From Candidatus Physcocola equi (GTDB lineage Bacteria; Bacteroidota; Bacteroidia; Bacteroidales; Paludibacteraceae), in contig JAGHUM010000037.1 of the NCBI GenBank assembly GCA_018064855.1, positions 1 to 32,966 on the forward strand: a stretch of DNA of 32,966 bases. The letters are read 5' to 3'. Below, one piece after another: positions 26,939 to 32,966 of this stretch (positions are counted from its first letter, which is position 1; each line of letters starts with the position of its first letter). A program made the translations under genes and the position numbers. The notes beneath the pieces were generated by a model. That model was not told the DNA's origin, ran no database searches, and was given only the letters and a program-made list of their open reading frames with translations.

Positions 26939-28699
26939 TTATTTAACCACAACAGCACGGAAGTTATATCCTAACCATCTTGCAAGACTAACAACATCCG
27001 CACTGCGTTCAGAAAAACCAAGGCCAGAGACATAATAGTCTGGGTTGATTGAGGCTCTCGGAGGAACAAGGCTCTTTGAATAAATTCTGCCAAAAGAACC
27101 GACATAATTTATTTTCCATTCAGCCTCGCCACCTGCAGGAATGAAAATATGAGTATCGTCAAGGTCATATTTAGCATCAGCACCGTTTTTCTTACGATAG
27201 AACACGCCACCAGCGACATTTGATCCATTGTAGTTAGTAGTCCATTCATAATAAGTGTTCTGCACAAGTTCTGCCACTTGTTCGTAAGTTGGCATTGTCC
27301 AATTCTCTCCCCAAATCACGCGGGCAGCATCATCCATATCTTCCAAGACCAGTTTACCATCTGCCCTGCAGTATTTGTTCACAAGCCCTGATGTAGGCAG
27401 CCCCATGGCATTGTCGCCCTCTTCAAAAGCCTTATCGTAATAAAACTTATAACTATATGTTGAATAGTTTTGTTTAACGAAAGTCTCATAAGATTTAAAA
27501 TTGTAGAGATTATCCGGATCTTTTTCTCCGACTACCACACTTTCACCCCAAGACATATATCGCCCACAATCTTCAACCTTTTCAGCGCCGATGTTCATCT
27601 TTGCCCAAAGAGTGCCAGAAGGCAATCCGAGATTCACCCAAGCATGACCAGAGGTTTCTCCAAAATCTGGCATTTTTTTAGTCTGATTGACCGTAACCAT
27701 GATCTTTATTCCATATTTCTTGCTTTCAAAGGAAACAGTGGCGATACGATTATTTTCAGACGTATTAGGCAATACATTAAACATATATTGATGGAACGTG
27801 TTGTCGTAGGCGTGCTCCTCAATTGCCACCGTCAGCCAATCTCCTGAAAAAGAGACCTCAAACGGAACATTTGCATAAACAACGCTTGAGAAAGAGCCGC
27901 CATCCTCACCGAAATCATAAGACTCCTTAGTATCTTCGTGGAAGCGTATATAAGCAGGCTTGGTTTGAGCAGATTCCACCTCTCCCACATATTCCTTACC
28001 ATCTAATGTAGCAACACCTTGAATATAATAATAAATATCCGACTTCAGGTCACTAATCTTTATGCTAACAGTATCCGACTCTCCCGGTTTGATTTCCTTC
28101 GATACTCCCGACACAGTTTTTGCATTCGCCATAGTTTCATCAAGTGAATACCTGAGCCCGAACTCTGCTTTGATCACCTCATCTCCATTGTTGGTGATTT
28201 CGACTGTATGCGTCAGAAAATCAGGACCCGGAGAGTGACTTACAATCTTAACCCCGACAGTCGGGGTTCCTTCTCCTGCCTGTGTTACAGAAACAGTCTT
28301 TTTCACATCTCCACAGGTAATGACAACTGTTGCATGACGCTCTGCAGAGGAATTATTGGCTTCGAGCACAATATCAACCTCCACATTGCCGGCATCGCCT
28401 TTCGATGGGGAAATCATGCACCATGAGTGGGCAACATCAGACGACAAATTGGCTTGTTTGGTAACTACTCCACCACGTGTTTCATTCACATTTGCCGACC
28501 AAGCCTTTGTAGCATTCAATTTGAGCGTAGTGGAAAAACCTTCAGCCGGAGCAGAAATGGAAATATCACCATCTGCCGACACACTGACACCCATTCCATT
28601 GGGTGCAGAAAGATTAAGTTGTGCCGAATCTTCGTCATTAGATTTTGAACAGCCCAACATGGCGGCAATAAATACAAATAGAAATAAAAATCGTTTCAT
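26939..28699 (-). CDS. Surface lipoprotein with BACON domains and a FISUMP-type C-terminal domain
   Basis: This 586-residue protein begins MKRFLFLFVFIAAMLGCSKS: the lipobox LGC puts the lipidated Cys at 17, and the acidic NDED shortly after is a surface-export-like signal for Bacteroidota lipoproteins. Residues of about 57-141 form a BACON domain (HSWCMISPSKGDAG ... VSVTQAG), about 145-245 look like an immunoglobulin/fibronectin-type segment, and a second BACON-like domain (GDWLTVAIEE ... VTVNQTK) lies near 255-330. The C-terminal 240 residues begin WVNLGLPSGTLWAKMNIG and contain WGENWTMPTYEQVAELV, the hallmark of FISUMP domains. BACON domains often mediate carbohydrate or mucin contact, so a binding role at the cell surface is likely. 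It is transcribed divergently from the next gene. Confidence 0.85.
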   Translation of the reverse strand: MKRFLFLFVFIAAMLGCSKSNDEDSAQLNLSAPNGMGVSVSADGDISISAPAEGFSTTLKLNATKAWSANVNETRGGVVTKQANLSSDVAHSWCMISPSKGDAGNVEVDIVLEANNSSAERHATVVITCGDVKKTVSVTQAGEGTPTVGVKIVSHSPGPDFLTHTVEITNNGDEVIKAEFGLRYSLDETMANAKTVSGVSKEIKPGESDTVSIKISDLKSDIYYYIQGVATLDGKEYVGEVESAQTKPAYIRFHEDTKESYDFGEDGGSFSSVVYANVPFEVSFSGDWLTVAIEEHAYDNTFHQYMFNVLPNTSENNRIATVSFESKKYGIKIMVTVNQTKKMPDFGETSGHAWVNLGLPSGTLWAKMNIGAEKVEDCGRYMSWGESVVVGEKDPDNLYNFKSYETFVKQNYSTYSYKFYYDKAFEEGDNAMGLPTSGLVNKYCRADGKLVLEDMDDAARVIWGENWTMPTYEQVAELVQNTYYEWTTNYNGSNVAGGVFYRKKNGADAKYDLDDTHIFIPAGGEAEWKINYVGSFGRIYSKSLVPPRASINPDYYVSGLGFSERSADVVSLARWLGYNFRAVVVK

Positions 28700-28752
28700 A
28701 AAAGTTTTTTAATAATAGTTTACGTTAATTATCGTTTTCAAATTTCAAGTCG

Positions 28753-28760
28753 CAAAATTA
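28753..28760 (-). promoter_or_regulatory. Possible -7 element for the BACON/FISUMP lipoprotein gene
   Basis: TAATTTTG on the minus strand fits TAnnTTTG and lies 54 bases upstream of the ATG. No clear TTTG is found at the right distance upstream. The 191-base divergent spacer has no comparable match for the plus-strand gene. Confidence 0.3.
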
Positions 28761-28890
28761 CACAAATCCATAAAAAATTGTAAACTTTCTTTCATATTGC
28801 TGTCCCAAAAGATGAAATTTCAAAAAAATCAACTAAATTTATCAACACGTTTTAATACAAGTAAAACATCTATCTCAAATTAAACTAAAT

Positions 28891-30588
28891 ATGAAAAATA
28901 AAAAAAAACTTGCAGCCGCAGGTCTCTTTTGCTCTGCATTGTTTTGTCAGTGCTCTGTAGAAGATTATGCACTTGAAGATTTACAGACCGACAGTCTGCA
29001 AATACACACCGGCATCGCTGCACCTATCGGGAATTCGACCATCACCATGGCCGACCTTATCAAGAAACAAGGCATAGAAGGATTAGGCACCGACGAAAGT
29101 GGATTATTGGTCTTCACCTATGACACCACCACTTATATCAACATTGATAATTGCGAGCTGGAAGATTTGAACATCGATGCTAAAATAGAGCCAGCCAGCA
29201 TCATTCTGGTAGAAAGTGAAATTAGCAGCGTTTCCAAGCAACTAATCGGGAACAAAATCATGCTGAAAGCAGGTGCTCATCTCCGTTGTCCGTTCCAAAT
29301 TCCGCTGGGCATAGAAAGCAAAGAAGACAGCATCCAAGCCCGCATCGACAGCGTGGTATTCGACAAAGCCAAACTCAACATTCAGGTGGGCTGCAACATG
29401 GGGAACCTGATTGAGAACACAAAACTAACCTTGCTCTTATCTGGCGCCACAAAAAACGGAGAATTATTCTCGGTTGGCATGAATTCCCCAAAACAAGTAA
29501 TAGATCTGGATGGTGTTAAAGTCAGTTCAAACGGTAAAGACGCTATTGACTGCATCCTCATCTTGAAATTGCAGAAAGATGTGGAACTTACATTGAATGA
29601 CGAGTCTATGATTTCCATTTCCGGCACGTCAAAAAACAGTCCACTCACATTTAAAACCATTTGGGGCATTTTGAATACCGACAAGACGCAATCGGAGAAT
29701 ACCCGTATCGACATTGATTTGTTTGATGACCTGGATTTTGACTTAGACCTCAAAGTGGTCGATCCGAAAGTGACAATAAAAGCCAACAGCAACATCGGTC
29801 TTCCTATGGTGCTGACTATCGAATCGCTCAAATCCACCAGCGCGGAGGGCAAAGTATTGGATGCCACATTCAAAAACAACAAGACCTCTTACAGCGTGAC
29901 CACCGATTTCAACAAAAGAATCGACAACAGAAAAGATATTCTCAACGAAACATTCGACCACAACAACGGAAGAATCGATGAAATTGTCAATTCCAAGCCC
30001 AAAGCCATTGATTTACGTTACTCCCTTGCATCAAAACAGACACCGGTTGACAGCAAAGAAAACTATTTCTTCAGTAACGACTCGGAGATCGCACTTGATT
30101 TAGCCGTTGAGATACCAGCCTACTTCAAAAAAGGCAGTTACATTACAGTCAACGACACGATTAAGGATGTCAATTTGAACGACTACGTCGAAAAATCGTT
30201 CAATTTGGAAAAAATGAAACTGAAAGGTGAATTTATCAATAAACTGCCATTCAATGCTTTTGTGAAACTCCAATTCTACCAAAAAGACACCATCAACAAA
30301 CGAATGGTGTTGATTGAAAAAGGTCTGGACAGAATCATCGAGTTGAAGTCTGCCACTGTTGACGCAGAAACCAACAAAGTTGTGAAAGCAAGCACCAACG
30401 ACATCGTCATCGAATACACCGACAAAGACATGGATGGACTGAAACTTGTGAGCGGCATCTTGTTGACCTACTCTATTAAGGTTGATGATAAAAACGAAGC
30501 AGTGAAAGTGATGGACAAAGATGCCATCAGTGCTAAAATCAGCGCTTATGTAAAGGGCGATCTTCTTATTAACCAAATTGACGATTGA
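28891..30588 (+). CDS. Large putative lipoprotein paired with the DUF5723/OmpA gene
   Basis: The 565-residue protein starts MKNKKKLAAAGLFCSALF and then CQCS; Cys21 is the likely lipidated residue, although LFCQC is a poor lipobox, and the acidic VED that follows resembles a surface-export signal. The N-terminus continues with QIHTGIAAPIGNSTITMADLI and TDESGLLVFTYDTTT, a pattern found in large Bacteroidales putative lipoproteins of unknown function. The rest is rich in beta strands with repeated KxxxIDLxxDL-like segments and has no obvious enzyme motif. The downstream gene starts two bases after its stop, so the two are almost certainly translated together and probably form an outer-membrane complex. 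The function is unknown. Confidence 0.75.
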   Translation: MKNKKKLAAAGLFCSALFCQCSVEDYALEDLQTDSLQIHTGIAAPIGNSTITMADLIKKQGIEGLGTDESGLLVFTYDTTTYINIDNCELEDLNIDAKIEPASIILVESEISSVSKQLIGNKIMLKAGAHLRCPFQIPLGIESKEDSIQARIDSVVFDKAKLNIQVGCNMGNLIENTKLTLLLSGATKNGELFSVGMNSPKQVIDLDGVKVSSNGKDAIDCILILKLQKDVELTLNDESMISISGTSKNSPLTFKTIWGILNTDKTQSENTRIDIDLFDDLDFDLDLKVVDPKVTIKANSNIGLPMVLTIESLKSTSAEGKVLDATFKNNKTSYSVTTDFNKRIDNRKDILNETFDHNNGRIDEIVNSKPKAIDLRYSLASKQTPVDSKENYFFSNDSEIALDLAVEIPAYFKKGSYITVNDTIKDVNLNDYVEKSFNLEKMKLKGEFINKLPFNAFVKLQFYQKDTINKRMVLIEKGLDRIIELKSATVDAETNKVVKASTNDIVIEYTDKDMDGLKLVSGILLTYSIKVDDKNEAVKVMDKDAISAKISAYVKGDLLINQIDD

Positions 30589-30590
30589 GA

Positions 30591-32678
30591 ATGAAAATGA
30601 AAACCAACAATATAATTAAGTTATGCGCCATGGCTGGTGCCATGTGGGCCTCTGGCGCTTTGGCTCAAGACGCAAGCACTGCCTATTTCATGAAATGGAG
30701 CACCCTGCAGCATTACCAGAATCCGGCATTCCAGCCGACCAACAAATTCTATATCGGCATGCCAGCATTGGGTTCTTTCAACTTGAAAGCCGGGAACAAC
30801 TGCTTCAACCTGACCGACATCGTTAAGAACGTAAATGTGAACGGCGAGAAACAGACCGTCCTCTTCTTCGATAAAAACGCAAAAGGCGGCATCCAAAACT
30901 TTCTCGACAACTTGAAAGACAACTTGAACATCTACGAAGAATATCGAATCAGTCTCATTGATTTCGGTTTCAAACTGAATAGAGGTTATGTCACATTCAA
31001 CCTGTCCAACCGAAGCGATGTTCACGTTTCAGTTCCAAGAGCCATTCCAACCCTTGCATTTGAAGGCATGTCGGAAGGTAAGACCTACAACTTTGATGCT
31101 GACGAACTTTCTTTGAACGCAACACTCTATACGGAAGTTGCAGCAGGTTATTCGCAAAAAATCAACGACAAGTTGACCGTGGGAGGCAAATTGAAATACC
31201 TCTATGGTCATGCCAATGTGATGAGCGACTTTTCCGACATGAAAATCACAGGCAGCGAAGACGAATGGAGGATCAGCGGCGACGGAAGTATTTACGCATC
31301 CATCCCTGGTCTTGAAATCACCGAAGATGAGAAAGGGAAAATCGATAAAATCGACTTCAATGACGATTTGAAAGCAGACGATTACGCAAAATCCAACGGA
31401 AACGGTTTTGCGGTTGACCTTGGTGGCACTTATCAGATACTGCCACAGTTGCAGCTCAGCGCCAGTCTGACCGACCTTGGTTTTATCCGTTGGAGCAAGA
31501 ATCTGCACCAAATAGACAAAGTGAGAGATTTCAGATACAACGGAGTCACTTATGACATCAACGACGACACCACCAAGTATTGGGAAGAATACCAAGACAT
31601 GCTCGAAGATATGTTCGAGCAAAAGAAAAAAGCCAAGAGTTACACCAGTTTGCTGACCGCAAAAGTCAACTTGGGTGCAGAATACAGTGTATGGGAAGAT
31701 CGTCTGGGATTTGGCGTATTGTCCAAGACCTACATCAATCAAGGATACTTGGATGAAGACTTCCGTATCAGCGCCAACTTCCGTCCGTTCAAGACCATTT
31801 CATTGTCGGCATCTTATGGTATGTTCGACGGTGCATGGAACAGCATCGGATTGGGAATGAACTTAAACGCCGGGCCTGTCAACCTCTACTGGATGATAGA
31901 CCACACCCCACTCCACTTTGCTGAAAGCAAAGACTATGCGATTCCATCAAAAGCAAGATTCCTGCAGGCATCTCTTGGTTTGAACTTCATTTTCGGCGAT
32001 CCGAACAAAAAGAAGAAGGAGGAAGAGAAGATGAACGAATTGAACGAATCTCAACCTGTATTGGTTGAAGAAGAACCAAGCAAGAAAGAAGAAGAACTTG
32101 CCCGCAACACCCCACTCTCGCCAGACAACAAACCTCCGAGACATATAGAAGAAGTTAAGCCTGTGGTGGAAGAACCTAAACAGGAAGTCGCTGAAGTTAA
32201 GCCTGTGGTGGAAGAACCTAAGCAAGAAGTGGCTGAGGTTAAGCCTGTGGAGGAAGAACCTAAACAGGAAGTCGCTGAGGTTAAACCTGTGGTGGAAGAA
32301 CGCAAGAAGATTGAAGACAGCCAGATGACCGCGGAAGAAAAAGCCATGAAGACCAACACCCTCAAAGGCATAGCCTACCTTGGCAACGGCTTGATGGGAT
32401 TGAAAGAAAGCAGTTACGCATCGCTCGACAAGTTGGCCTACTTCATGCAGCAGCATCCAGAATACGGCTTGAACATCAAGAGTTATAACAACACCGAGGC
32501 TAAGGAAGAATTCAACTATGCCATCAGCCGTGAACACGCACGACTTATTGCAGACTACCTGACTGTAGTCAAAGGCATCAGTTCAGACCGTGTATCTTGG
32601 GAAGGTATGGGTTCTGACAATGCCAAGGCTAAAAAGCAGACATGGAAGCAGAAAACAGAACTTGAATTCTACAAGTAA
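30591..32678 (+). CDS. DUF5723-like outer-membrane barrel fused to a degenerate OmpA C-terminal domain
   Basis: The ATG at 30591 gives a 695-residue protein (a TTG at 30585 would add two residues and overlap the upstream gene). The signal peptide ends SGALAQ. The mature part opens AYFMKWSTLQHYQNPAFQPT and NKFYIGMPALGSFNLKAG, the layout I recall for DUF5723 barrels, and the barrel ends around residue 465 (FLQASLGLNFIFGDP). A Lys/Glu-rich stretch and a 14-residue tandem repeat (EVKPVVEEPKQEVA) connect it to an OmpA-like domain of about 110 residues (REHARLIADYL, ISSDRVSWEGMG). The usual peptidoglycan ligands look replaced: the Asp of the TDxxG loop by Asn (SYNNTE) and the Arg of the LSxxRA helix by His (ISREHA). 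A strong terminator follows. Confidence 0.78.
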   Translation: MKMKTNNIIKLCAMAGAMWASGALAQDASTAYFMKWSTLQHYQNPAFQPTNKFYIGMPALGSFNLKAGNNCFNLTDIVKNVNVNGEKQTVLFFDKNAKGGIQNFLDNLKDNLNIYEEYRISLIDFGFKLNRGYVTFNLSNRSDVHVSVPRAIPTLAFEGMSEGKTYNFDADELSLNATLYTEVAAGYSQKINDKLTVGGKLKYLYGHANVMSDFSDMKITGSEDEWRISGDGSIYASIPGLEITEDEKGKIDKIDFNDDLKADDYAKSNGNGFAVDLGGTYQILPQLQLSASLTDLGFIRWSKNLHQIDKVRDFRYNGVTYDINDDTTKYWEEYQDMLEDMFEQKKKAKSYTSLLTAKVNLGAEYSVWEDRLGFGVLSKTYINQGYLDEDFRISANFRPFKTISLSASYGMFDGAWNSIGLGMNLNAGPVNLYWMIDHTPLHFAESKDYAIPSKARFLQASLGLNFIFGDPNKKKKEEEKMNELNESQPVLVEEEPSKKEEELARNTPLSPDNKPPRHIEEVKPVVEEPKQEVAEVKPVVEEPKQEVAEVKPVEEEPKQEVAEVKPVVEERKKIEDSQMTAEEKAMKTNTLKGIAYLGNGLMGLKESSYASLDKLAYFMQQHPEYGLNIKSYNNTEAKEEFNYAISREHARLIADYLTVVKGISSDRVSWEGMGSDNAKAKKQTWKQKTELEFYK
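32151..32306 (+). repeat. In-frame 42-bp tandem repeat (14 residues), about 3.7 copies
   Basis: Units begin at 32151, 32193, 32235 and 32277; the last is cut short after 30 bases. Each encodes EVKPVVEEPKQEVA with few changes (one VVE to VEE, one EEP to EER). Copies differ at synonymous sites, so the array is not brand new. It forms a charged linker between the barrel and the OmpA-like domain and probably spans part of the periplasm. Confidence 0.9.
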
Positions 32679-32703
32679 GGCGAATTCTGCAGATTTTCCG
32701 ATA

Positions 32704-32745
32704 AAAAATCCCCGAAAGCGGCTTGTCTTTCGGGGATTTTTATTT
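32704..32745 (+). terminator. Strong rho-independent terminator after the OmpA-fusion gene
   Basis: A 15-bp perfect stem (32704-32718 with 32727-32741, core ATCCCCGAAAG) with an eight-base loop is followed on the plus strand by TATTT. It lies about 25 bases after the stop codon at 32678. The A tract at 32703-32708 would let it also act on minus-strand transcription. Confidence 0.85.
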
Positions 32746-32832
32746 CTGCGCAATGGGGGTTCTTTTTTGGGGAAAATTATGTAAACTTCTAGTCTTTCTT
32801 GTAAGCATCCAATGCAAAACTCGACTTGCCCA

Positions 32833-32840
32833 TTATCTTT
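32833..32840 (+). promoter_or_regulatory. Possible -7 element for the right-edge gene
   Basis: TATCTTTG fits TAnnTTTG and lies 25 bases upstream of the ATG at 32865. No clear TTTG is found 19-21 bases further upstream. Confidence 0.4.
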
Positions 32841-32864
32841 GTCGCGAACATAAAATTTAGAAAA

Positions 32865-32966
32865 TATGGCGAGCGAAAAGAAAATGTTCCAAATACGTGA
32901 CACGTATGAGGCGAACAAGGGAAAGGAAGGAGTGACCATCTCCAAAATCTGCAAACAGTCGGGTGT
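32865..32966 (+). CDS. 5' fragment of an unidentified gene, possibly DNA-binding (3' end outside window)
   Basis: An ATG opens a frame that runs to the window edge and encodes 34 residues, MASEKKMFQIRDTYEANKGK and onward to TISKICKQSGV. The last part resembles the first helix and turn of a helix-turn-helix (ISKICKQSGV), as in transcription regulators or transposases of the small DNA-binding type, but too little is visible to decide. A possible promoter element lies 25 bases upstream, and the preceding gene ends in a terminator, which supports a new transcription unit. Confidence 0.45.

Noticed and set aside
1-32966. CRISPR array, tRNA, rRNA or insertion sequence
   Set aside because: No regularly spaced short repeats, cloverleaf-like sequences, rRNA stretches or transposase genes with inverted ends were seen.

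Overview
The window looks like chromosomal DNA from a Bacteroidales species (phylum Bacteroidota) that has a type IX secretion system (T9SS). The evidence is the trigger factor/clpP/clpX/recQ neighbourhood, promoters of the TTTG...TAnnTTTG type, BACON and FISUMP-type lipoproteins, many SusC-free outer-membrane beta-barrels, a BspA-like leucine-rich-repeat protein and at least one unmistakable T9SS type A C-terminal sorting domain. T9SS core genes are not in the window, and neither are rRNA, tRNA, CRISPR or recognisable insertion sequences. The genus cannot be named from this sequence; typical gut Bacteroides lack T9SS, so a Prevotella/Porphyromonas-like or uncultured gut or rumen lineage is more likely.

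Layout. From 347 to 28699 every gene lies on the minus strand; the last genes (28891 to the right edge) are on the plus strand, as is a 54-residue C-terminal gene remnant at the left edge. The left third (about 0.3-16.8 kb) is an accessory surface-protein region: an AT-rich BspA-like protein plus a small exported protein; a three-gene unit in which a small T9SS-type cargo sits between two beta-barrel genes (6298 down to 4238, ended by a terminator near 4140); and a second three-gene unit with a 2,626-residue T9SS adhesin followed by two outer-membrane barrels (16747 down to 6474, ended by a terminator at 6436-6463). One of these barrels resembles the lipid A deacylase PagL but seems to lack its catalytic residues. 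An orphan PD-(D/E)XK-like nuclease lies just upstream of the adhesin.

The middle (17.9-26.9 kb) is housekeeping. recQ, a sugar-phosphate nucleotidyltransferase, galE and a short-chain dehydrogenase are tightly spaced and probably form one operon. clpX and clpP form a second unit, and tig has its own strong promoter and terminator.

The right end (26.9-32.9 kb) holds a BACON/FISUMP lipoprotein transcribed leftward and, divergently, a large putative lipoprotein coupled to a DUF5723-like barrel fused to an OmpA-like domain through a 14-residue tandem repeat. The OmpA domain appears to have lost its two main peptidoglycan-binding residues. A truncated gene with a possible helix-turn-helix starts at the right edge.

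The most interesting candidates are the two cargo-plus-barrel operons, which look like dedicated surface-display modules, together with the apparently inactive PagL-like barrel and the degenerate OmpA fusion. All functional statements rest on remembered family motifs; no database search was run.
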